Shown here: piece by piece, positions 52,501 to 58,844 of the stretch
Layout of the letters: every line of letters starts with the position of its first letter
How positions within the stretch are numbered: the first letter of the stretch is position 1
NCBI RefSeq assembly: GCF_036173105.1
Contig: NZ_CP108053.1
Coordinates: 7,130,001-7,194,000 of the forward strand
Reading direction: 5' to 3'
DNA: 64,000 nt
Source: Streptomyces sp. NBC_00287
GTDB lineage: Bacteria > Actinomycetota > Actinomycetes > Streptomycetales > Streptomycetaceae
Notes under the pieces: generated by a model
What the model was told of the DNA's origin: nothing
The model's database searches: none
Seen by the model: only the letters and a program-made list of their open reading frames with translations
Translations under genes and position numbers: made by a program

Positions 52501-53532
52501 TCCTACGGCCGAGTCAGGCGGCGGGAGTTCGGTGGCGGTGGCCCCGTAGGAATCGCTGATCACCAGCATGCGGGAGGTCAGCCGTAGCGCGTCCTTGCCC
52601 CGGCCGGACAGGCCGCGCCGTACCTCGGCCGCGTATCCGGCGCGCCGGCGCAGGTCGGCTGCGCAGAGCCGGGCCAGTTCGGGCAGGTCGCGGGCGATGC
52701 GACGGGCGGCGACGGGGCCGTCGTATGTTTGTGGATCGAGGATGTGCGGCAACCACTTCGCCCAGGACCAGTCCCATTCGTGCGGGGTGCCGAGGGCGAT
52801 GGCGACATCGTCCGGGGCGTGCGTCACGGCGGTCTGCAGCAGCAGGGCTCGGGCGACCTGGAGGACGCCCTCGCGGTCGCCGATGATGCTGACGTTCCCG
52901 GCGCGGTCCAGCGGCACGGTGAGTGGGAAGTCCGTCGACGTGCCGAAGCGGTTCTGGAGCGCGCGGGCCTCGTTCAGCATGAAGGGGTCCGGCGGGGTGA
53001 GGACACCGCCGGTGCCGTTCTGCGCGATGACTGGTGTCGGGGCAGGTACGTCGCCGGTGCCGGCCCGTACCGAGAGGAAGTCGGCGTCCCCACGGCGGCG
53101 TTCCCACAACCTGGCCGGGTCCCTGACGAGGTCGTAGAGAGCCTCGGGCGGTGGGTTCAGTTCGCGTGCCGTCTGCCGTCGTGCCCGCTCGGCGGAGCCC
53201 AACTCCTCGCGCAGCTCCTCCAAGTACTCCAGATAGCGCTCACGCTGCACGCGTCGGGTGCGCTGGGCCTTGCCGCGCTGGGAGAGGAACAGTGCCACGG
53301 CTCCGAGCAGTGCGACGACCAGCACGAGGGCGCCGATCGCGGCGAACTGGCTGTTGCGGATGACGGTCATCAGCACGACGGAGCTGACGACACCGGCCAT
53401 GGGCAGGAGTGCGGTGGCCGCGTTGCCGACCTTGCCCTCCGGCAGGTTGGGCGGCGCCTCGACGGTCCGGGCCTGGGCAGGCGCGAGCGGTCGGGTGCTG
53501 CGGGCGGGCCGGTGGACGAGGCGCTGCGTCAC
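49561..53532 (-). CDS. eccC: Type VII secretion ATPase EccC (FtsK/SpoIIIE family)
   Basis: The 1323-residue motor is a fused EccCa-EccCb. Two membrane helices lie near residues 35-90. Three FtsK-like ATPase domains follow with Walker A motifs GATGSGKSELL (about 490), GGPQSGKTTLL (about 837) and GDNECGKTNLL (about 1124). Domain 1 also has LVLVDYKGGATF and VVIDEFGEL. EccC recognises Esx substrates through its last domain and drives export. It overlaps the EspI-like gene by 4 bp upstream and the DUF6177-like gene by 4 bp downstream. All three Walker A Lys residues are kept. Confidence 0.96.
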   Translation of the reverse strand: MTQRLVHRPARSTRPLAPAQARTVEAPPNLPEGKVGNAATALLPMAGVVSSVVLMTVIRNSQFAAIGALVLVVALLGAVALFLSQRGKAQRTRRVQRERYLEYLEELREELGSAERARRQTARELNPPPEALYDLVRDPARLWERRRGDADFLSVRAGTGDVPAPTPVIAQNGTGGVLTPPDPFMLNEARALQNRFGTSTDFPLTVPLDRAGNVSIIGDREGVLQVARALLLQTAVTHAPDDVAIALGTPHEWDWSWAKWLPHILDPQTYDGPVAARRIARDLPELARLCAADLRRRAGYAAEVRRGLSGRGKDALRLTSRMLVISDSYGATATELPPPDSAVGLPDMGVTVLHLLEQQIHEPDQVSVRITVDGVRIVVDDLHGNVAHGTVDTLSTAGAEGIARMLAPLRLSPESAAEGTPVSGPVDFPTLLGMDDPAALDLPRQWAPRGERDFLRVPIGLTDRHEPVLLDLKESSQLGMGPHGLCVGATGSGKSELLRTLVLALAATHSPEDLALVLVDYKGGATFAPLAELPHVAGMITNLENQAGLVERVHSSLAGEVKRRQQVLKDAGNIADIGHYAALRATTRPDLEPLPHLFVVIDEFGELITAKPDFIDLFLSIGRIGRSIGVHLLLSSQRIEGGKLKGLDTYLSYRLGLRTFSADESRTVLDTTDAFHLPPLPGFGYLKVDTSTYERFKAGYVSGAYRGPAVRKERDDEPLARPYPAYNTPHHAEVAQEPVATQRDTGPSVLSVMVGQLATAASPVRRIWLSPLPDATTLDAAAGPLQAGPDGLRLAKAGGPMCVPLGTLDDPARQWQQPWLVDLTVAGGHMAVIGGPQSGKTTLLRTLALSLALTHTPYDVAVYGLDLAGGGLSPLADLPHVGGVASRADHERAARTVAEVRAMLTAREELFRTHGIDSADQLRHLRGQGRLPELGATDIVLLIDGFGALRDEFADLDDPIADLLKRGSGYGIHVVAGMLRWNDVRIATQSMFGTRIELRLNDPADSSIDRKLSETLTPDTPGRALTDGKLFAQVALPRIDSLPTTGDLGPALEGAARTIRASWHGELAPPVRVLPTRLPAAKLPTPAAEPEKIPLGVDQDALAPVLLDLFDTDQHLLILGDNECGKTNLLRLITTQLIERYGDKELVFGVYDPRRGLRGTVPEPYRGGYAHNAKLAAALSTGIATELEKRLPETADPDAPPTDEPAFTGPRIVILVDDYDILTAAGQQPLAPFLPYLSSARDIGLHFVIARRTAGTSRALYEPLLTALRETGTAALVMTGERTEGQLFPGLYASQQPPGRGTLVRRGRPHQLIQTAVADKESP

Positions 53533-54620
53533 CTGACCCTCACCGCCCGCTGCATCACCTCGGCCGCGAGGCGGACGACCGCGTCACGGGTGCTCCGGCC
53601 CAGCATGGCGGTGTGGATGGGGCCTCCTTGGGCGAGATGACGGTCGTAGGGCAGCGGAACGACGAGCACGCCGGGTTCGCGCAGGTGCGCGACGGCGGTC
53701 TTCTCGTCGAGCGTGGCGTCAGGGGTGTTGGCGCTGAGCGCGACCACCGTGGTCGCCAGGGCGGTGTGCGGCAGCCGGGCCAGCCAGTCGAGCACCTGCC
53801 GGGTGCCGTGGATGCCCTCGGCGGTCATCGGAGCGACGACCACCCGCGCGTGCGCCGTGTCCATCGCCGTACGCGCCACCTCGCCGGGCAGCGTCTCGCA
53901 GTCCACCACCGTCACCCCGAAGTACCGCCGCAAGGCCAGCGTCACGGTCCGGTACGTGGGCACGTCCAGCGGGGCGCCGACCCGCCCCTGGCCCGCGGGC
54001 AGCAGCCAGCCGCCATCGGTCACCGGCACCAAGTAGCCGGTGACATCGGTGAGTTGCATGGAGGGGGTGAGGATCCGGGCGAGGTCGGCGCACGACCAGC
54101 GCACCGTGTCCGCGCCCATGCGGACCGGGAGCGTGCCGAGGGCCGCGTCGGCCTCCAGGGTGAGCACCGGGTCGTGCCGGTAGTGGTTGAGGGTACGGCC
54201 GAGCAGCGCGGCGACCGTGGACTTGCCGACGCCGCCACGGATCGAGGTGACGGCGATGACCCGGCCGGTGGTGACCGGCTGCTGCAACTCCTGGGCGAGG
54301 CGGGTCTGTTCGGTGACTTCCCGGGTGGCGGAGGCGGTGAGTCTGCGCAGCGATGACCCGGCGCGGCGCGTGACCGAGTCGCCGTGTTGCGGGCTGCCCA
54401 GGGCGAGGGCGAGCCGGGGGTCGACGGTGGGGAGGGACTCGGGGACCGGGACGGGGACGCGTGGGTCACGTATCTGGCGGGAGGCCGGGGGTGAGGGCGG
54501 TTCGGGAACGACCTGGGGCGACGGGGCGGGTATGGCAGGAGCAACCGGCTCCGGTGCGCCGTCTGCCAGCTCCCGCAGCACGTCCCGCTGCCAGTCTCCG
54601 CCCTCTGCCATGTCCGCCAC
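53529..54620 (-). CDS. EspI-like MinD/ParA-type ATPase of the ESX cluster
   Basis: The 363-residue protein has a Pro-rich N-terminal region (residues about 20-70) and a P-loop domain with SIRGGVGKSTVAALLGR near residue 125, a deviant Walker A close to ParA/MinD. VVDCETLPGEVAR and PYDRHLAQGG follow. In mycobacteria EspI has this layout and controls ESX-1 in response to ATP level. The gene lies between eccD (6-base gap) and eccC (4-base overlap). Confidence 0.85.
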   Translation of the reverse strand: MADMAEGGDWQRDVLRELADGAPEPVAPAIPAPSPQVVPEPPSPPASRQIRDPRVPVPVPESLPTVDPRLALALGSPQHGDSVTRRAGSSLRRLTASATREVTEQTRLAQELQQPVTTGRVIAVTSIRGGVGKSTVAALLGRTLNHYRHDPVLTLEADAALGTLPVRMGADTVRWSCADLARILTPSMQLTDVTGYLVPVTDGGWLLPAGQGRVGAPLDVPTYRTVTLALRRYFGVTVVDCETLPGEVARTAMDTAHARVVVAPMTAEGIHGTRQVLDWLARLPHTALATTVVALSANTPDATLDEKTAVAHLREPGVLVVPLPYDRHLAQGGPIHTAMLGRSTRDAVVRLAAEVMQRAVRVR

Positions 54621-54626
54621 CGTGCC

Positions 54627-56009
54627 CTATGCGAAGGTGTCGAGCAGCCGCCCATACACCCCGAACACGCCGATCACCAGCGGGAACAGGGCGATCACGG
54701 CCACCGACTCCACCAGGTCCCCGGCGCGCCGCAGCCGCACCCGCACATGCTCGGCCGGCTCCACGGCCAGCACGACCAGCGGTACGACGGCGAGGAGGCC
54801 GAGCGTGGCGACAGGACCCACGGCCGTGGAACGCTCGGCCCATACCGTGACGAGCCGCACCGCCACCAGCGCCGCAGCGACTAGCAGCACCACCACCTCG
54901 GCGGCGAGCGGGAACGCCCGCGCCCGCAGCGCGAGCACCACCATCACGACAATGCCCAGCGACACCGTCCACACCGACGTCACGCGCAGCACGAGAACCC
55001 CGGCCGCGCCCGTGGAGGCGGCGAGGACGACGGTCGCCATAACCAGCCCACGGTGGGTGGCCGCGAGCGCGGTGCCCACCTGGTAGCGGCTCACCGATAC
55101 CCCGCCCGTACGCCGGTCATCCAGCCCGGTCAGCCCCGACGCCACCAACGCAAGTCGCGGCAGCACCCCGAGGACCACGACGGACACCACCGCGAGCAGC
55201 GCACCGACCCGGGCCTGCTCGGGCGCGGTCGCGGCCCCGCCCTGAAGCCCGAGGGCTGCCTCCCATGTCACCACGCAGCCGATCACGGCCGCGGCACCGA
55301 CCAGCGCCCCACGCCCCAGCGGCGTGAACCACCCCGCCAGCGACAACGCAAGCGCGATGGCCCCCGCAACACCCGCCAACCGCACGGCACTCGACCAGCC
55401 ATAGGCGTCGGCACAGGCCCAGATGCCCAGGACGGCCAGTACGGCGGCCGTGGCGATCAGGGTGGCAGCGAGGGCGTGCCGCCGGGCTCGCCCGCACAGG
55501 ACGCCGACGGCGGAACCGGCGAGAGCGACGGCGAGCAGCCCCGCCCCGACCACGGAGAGATCGAAATGGCTTCTGGCCAGCAAGCCGGCGGCCAGTGCCC
55601 AAAGGACGGTGGCGCATCCGGCGACAGCGCGCCGCACCGCAGGCCGCCACCGCCAGGCTCGCAGGTCGAGATCGTCAGCGACCTCGTCGGTGACGTCATG
55701 GACGACTGGAGCGGAGGGCGCGTCCTCGACCCGCACGAGCCGCAATACCGCCCCGTCGGACACACCGGCCGACTCCAGGGTGCTGTCGTGGGCGAGCGCG
55801 GATCCGTCCGGGGTGATCAGGTGCCGCAACTCGGGCCGGTCCCCGACTTGGTCGTCCAGCAGCCGCATGACCTCCGGCAGCAGCACTCCGACGGGCTCCC
55901 GCGACGGCAGTACGAGGTCGACCCGACGCCGCTCACCGACCAGGGTCACCCGGCTGAGCGCCGTACGACTGCCGGTCGCCGAACGACTCAAGGGCCCCGT
56001 GGATATCAC
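54627..56009 (-). CDS. eccD: Type VII secretion membrane protein EccD
   Basis: The 460-residue protein has an N-terminal ubiquitin-like domain (SRVTLVGERRRVDLVLPSRE, then DGAVLRLVRV) of about 95 residues, followed by about 11 membrane helices. This is the EccD layout, which forms the dimeric pore-side vestibule of the ESX complex. GTG 56009 is the first in-frame start, 13 bases after the small membrane protein gene. Confidence 0.93.
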   Translation of the reverse strand: MISTGPLSRSATGSRTALSRVTLVGERRRVDLVLPSREPVGVLLPEVMRLLDDQVGDRPELRHLITPDGSALAHDSTLESAGVSDGAVLRLVRVEDAPSAPVVHDVTDEVADDLDLRAWRWRPAVRRAVAGCATVLWALAAGLLARSHFDLSVVGAGLLAVALAGSAVGVLCGRARRHALAATLIATAAVLAVLGIWACADAYGWSSAVRLAGVAGAIALALSLAGWFTPLGRGALVGAAAVIGCVVTWEAALGLQGGAATAPEQARVGALLAVVSVVVLGVLPRLALVASGLTGLDDRRTGGVSVSRYQVGTALAATHRGLVMATVVLAASTGAAGVLVLRVTSVWTVSLGIVVMVVLALRARAFPLAAEVVVLLVAAALVAVRLVTVWAERSTAVGPVATLGLLAVVPLVVLAVEPAEHVRVRLRRAGDLVESVAVIALFPLVIGVFGVYGRLLDTFA

Positions 56010-56022
56010 GCGTTCGAACCTA

Positions 56023-56316
56023 TCACCGAGAAGAAGCAGCAGATGGGGAGGGAGCGGTGGAGGAGGACTGCCCCGAGGGCGTCGTCACGGCGGCCCCGTA
56101 CGGGCTTTTCCCGATGACCCGGTGCGACACGAAGGACCACCCCACGCATCCGGCACACACGACGGCCGCGATCACTACCCCGGCGAAGACTTTCCCTGTC
56201 CGCTCGTCCAGGGACCGGCGTTGGCGCTGGGCGCCGAAGAGGAGGGCGTCACGGAGACGGCGACGGCGTACCGACACCGACTCCAGGAGCTGACTGTCGT
56301 AATCCTGTGCTGTCAC
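56023..56316 (-). CDS. Small single-span membrane protein of the ESX cluster
   Basis: The 97-residue protein has a basic N-terminal half (SVRRRRLRDALLFGAQRQRR), one membrane helix (GKVFAGVVIAAVVCAGCVGW), and an external Ser/Pro/Thr-rich tail. The topology and the basic segment before the helix resemble the first 90 residues of EccB, but the large external EccB domain is missing. It lies directly before eccD. A role as reduced EccB-like part is only inference. Confidence 0.75.
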   Translation of the reverse strand: MTAQDYDSQLLESVSVRRRRLRDALLFGAQRQRRSLDERTGKVFAGVVIAAVVCAGCVGWSFVSHRVIGKSPYGAAVTTPSGQSSSTAPSPSAASSR

Positions 56317-56374
56317 GGTTGCCTGCCATCCGTCCTTCGCTCACCGGCCGTCATGACTTGTACGTGTTGCCCTG

Positions 56375-57256
56375 CTATGTGCTCTGTCCCTTGACCTCGT
56401 CGATGAATGCGACCGCTTCCGCTTCACTGATCACCGCGTGGTCGACCTCGTTGTTCCCCAGCTCGTAGAGCCGCAGGTAATCGGTCGGTTCCCAGCGCAG
56501 GTTCCTGGTGAACGCCTCGTCATGCGCTACGCCGTTCACCATGCGGCGTCTGACGATGCCCTGAGGATTGCTCGGCGAGTATCCCTCGCCGAATTTGGCG
56601 TAGTAGATGATGCCATCGGAGCGCGGTCCGAGCACACGCACCCTCGCACCGCGGTCGTTCAGCCACCGCTCCAGTTCCATTCCGTCGATCTCGCGCCGTA
56701 TGCCGTCCTGGTCGATGACCGCAGGGCCGAAGAGCGTGCCGGAGAGTCCACGTACGACTGTGTGCTCGTCGAGTATTGCCTTCAGGGACGTCTCACGCAC
56801 GGATGCGTCGGTGAGATCGGCGCCCTCCAGCCTGACGTCGATCAAGGAAGCGCCGTTGAGCCTCGTCTCCCGGAAGCAAGCAGACCGGGCGTCGACTCCG
56901 TAGAGGCTGGCACTTCCGAGGTCCGCTCCTTCCAAAGCGGCGCCACGCAGTGAGGCCTCATCAAGTTCGGCCTTGACCAGCACAGCATTTGAAAGCTCAG
57001 CCTCATCAAGCACAGCACCTTCCAGGTGTGCCCGATAGAGGTCCGCGCCGACGAGCCTGGCCTTTCGGAGGACCGTTTCCACGAGCAGCGCCATGGCAAG
57101 GTCAGCGCCGGACAGATCGGCTCCGGACAGGTCGAGTGCCGAGACGTCCAGAAGCGAGTCCGCCTGCTCAACCCACTCCTGCAAGACCTCGGTGGCTTCC
57201 GCGTCTGATGGCATCAGCCGAACGGTTCGCCTCACGTTGCGGTTCTCATTCGTCAT
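56375..57256 (-). CDS. Pentapeptide-repeat protein
   Basis: The 293-residue protein contains about 25 tandem pentapeptides of the form A(D/E)LxX (residues about 40-165: LDLSGADLSGADLAMAL, ADLYRAHLEGAVLDEAEL), which fold as a right-handed beta-helix. The C-terminal 110 residues (RVRVLGPRSDGIIYYAKFGEG, WEPTDYLRLYELGNNEVDH) are not recognised. ATG 57256 overlaps the Imm49-like stop by 4 bp. Its place in the immunity gene run suggests an immunity or effector-linked role. Confidence 0.85.
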   Translation of the reverse strand: MTNENRNVRRTVRLMPSDAEATEVLQEWVEQADSLLDVSALDLSGADLSGADLAMALLVETVLRKARLVGADLYRAHLEGAVLDEAELSNAVLVKAELDEASLRGAALEGADLGSASLYGVDARSACFRETRLNGASLIDVRLEGADLTDASVRETSLKAILDEHTVVRGLSGTLFGPAVIDQDGIRREIDGMELERWLNDRGARVRVLGPRSDGIIYYAKFGEGYSPSNPQGIVRRRMVNGVAHDEAFTRNLRWEPTDYLRLYELGNNEVDHAVISEAEAVAFIDEVKGQST

Positions 57257-57867
57257 GTGGGGAATTCGCCGTCGTGAGCCCGGCAAGCAATCGTCAGAGG
57301 GATCCGAGCGATGCTGCCGTCGATGTTCGCCGCCCGTTCCTCGCTCAGGGGCCAGTGCGCCTGATGCAGCTTCAGCGCCTCGATCAGAGCCGGTGAGAAG
57401 CCCTCCCGGTCGTTTTGCACGGGGTGGTAGAAGAGGTTGATCGCCGGATAGAGCAGGTCGCGCGGTGCGATGCGTGCCACTGAACGGTTCGAGCTCTGCA
57501 ATGTGGCGGTGAGTTTCTCCACCAGCCCGGGCCGTCGCAGCCAGTACGTCTGCAGCGTGTTCGCCAAGTAGCAGATGTACTCGTCGTACTGCCTCTCCGG
57601 CGATCGCAGCCGCTCCGTCGGGATTTCGCAGAGCTGAGTCATGCGCTGCGGCTCGCGGCAGATGACCGACAGCCAGAAGGCGGCGAGCCAGTTGCCCGCA
57701 TCGGCCGTCGGCAGCGGCCCGACGGCCGGGAGGCTGCGCACCTTGTAGTTGATACGGCACTCGACGGACCCTCGCTCGCACTCGTGAGAGCAAACAGTGC
57801 CGAGCCCAACTGCGTCGCGTATGACTGCCTGGAGTGCATACCGGGAGATCAGTGCGGTATTCGTCAA
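57253..57867 (-). CDS. Imm49-like immunity protein, shortened copy
   Basis: The 204-residue protein aligns by eye with the neighbouring 288-residue Imm49-like protein: GSVECRINYKVRSLPAVGPL against GTVPCRIGSMGEVKHLPATGP, NWLAAFWLSVICRE against NWLTAFYLAAICRE, and DEYICYLANTLQTYW against DEYIYAWVETLQNAW. About 60-80 N-terminal residues are absent. TTG 57867 was chosen because GGGGGAAGC lies about 9 bases upstream. Base composition around the start is less GC-rich than the neighbours. It overlaps the pentapeptide gene. Confidence 0.72.
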   Translation of the reverse strand: MTNTALISRYALQAVIRDAVGLGTVCSHECERGSVECRINYKVRSLPAVGPLPTADAGNWLAAFWLSVICREPQRMTQLCEIPTERLRSPERQYDEYICYLANTLQTYWLRRPGLVEKLTATLQSSNRSVARIAPRDLLYPAINLFYHPVQNDREGFSPALIEALKLHQAHWPLSEERAANIDGSIARIPLTIACRAHDGEFPT

Positions 57868-57962
57868 TTGTCAGCTTCCCCCGGATGCCGCGTTCCGGCC
57901 AGGCTCTTCTCTCGGAATGAACCGAGTCGATATTTCGGGATTTCTTCAGGAAAGTTCGGTGT

Positions 57963-58829
57963 TTACGTGTCGTACTCGCCCACCCAGGCACGCTGCAGCA
58001 GCGCCTTGGGGAGGTATTCGGACTCGACCTCGATCGGCATACCTGCGTCATAGGCCATGCAGGCGATGGCAAGCGGGCCGAGAGCGACGAGCCCTTCGCC
58101 ACTCAGGGACCGTGCTTCGTTGGCAGTCCAGTACTCCTTGTGCCAGGTGATGGCGTCGACCAGAGCTGCATTGAATTGTTCAGCCTGCTGCCGTTGGTAC
58201 CGATGGAAGAGCTCAAGGGGCGGATAGAGGATCTTCAACATCAGCTCTTTGCTGGCGATGCGCGTGGCCTCAGGATCGGTTCCGTTGACGGCAGTGACTA
58301 GAGTGTCCCAAGTTTCCCGTCGACCGAACCATGCATTCTGCAGGGTCTCCACCCATGCGTAGATGTATTCGTCGAACTCAGCACCCGACGCACGGAGAAA
58401 CGAGATGGGCACTTGAGCCAGCTGGTTGGCCCGGTCGTTCTCCCGGCAGATCGCTGCAAGGTAGAAGGCGGTAAGCCAGTTTCCCGCATGAAGGTAGTCC
58501 TGGGGGCCGGTCGCTGGAAGGTGCTTCACCTCACCCATGCTCCCGATGCGGCAGGGCACGGTCCCTTCCGCCGCCGTGCCCGCGGCGAACAGCGCGGAGC
58601 CCACTTGCATCGCAGTGACCCACGCCTCCCAGGTCGGGAACTCTCCTGCTACCGGATCCGTCAGGCAGCGCCACTTTGCAACAGCCAGCGTGAGCATCTG
58701 AGCGTCGTAGCGGTCGTCTTCCGACGTCTCGATCTCGTCGAGCATTTCCTTTGTACTGTCAATGATGGGCGCCATGGCTTCGGTGGCATTGTCTGTGCGG
58801 AATTCGTGGCGTGGAATACGCGTGACCAC
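57963..58829 (-). CDS. Imm49-like immunity protein
   Basis: The 288-residue mostly helical protein has the conserved pattern WVTAMQVGSALFAAG, GNWLTAFYLAAICREN and EFDEYIYAWVETLQNAWFG, which I recognise as the Imm49 family of polymorphic toxin systems. GTG 58829 lies 15 bases after the toxin gene, on the same transcript. The likely role is to bind and neutralise the C-terminal domain of that toxin in the producing cell. Confidence 0.8.
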   Translation of the reverse strand: MVTRIPRHEFRTDNATEAMAPIIDSTKEMLDEIETSEDDRYDAQMLTLAVAKWRCLTDPVAGEFPTWEAWVTAMQVGSALFAAGTAAEGTVPCRIGSMGEVKHLPATGPQDYLHAGNWLTAFYLAAICRENDRANQLAQVPISFLRASGAEFDEYIYAWVETLQNAWFGRRETWDTLVTAVNGTDPEATRIASKELMLKILYPPLELFHRYQRQQAEQFNAALVDAITWHKEYWTANEARSLSGEGLVALGPLAIACMAYDAGMPIEVESEYLPKALLQRAWVGEYDT

Positions 58830-58844
58830 TTGTCCTCCCTCTTA

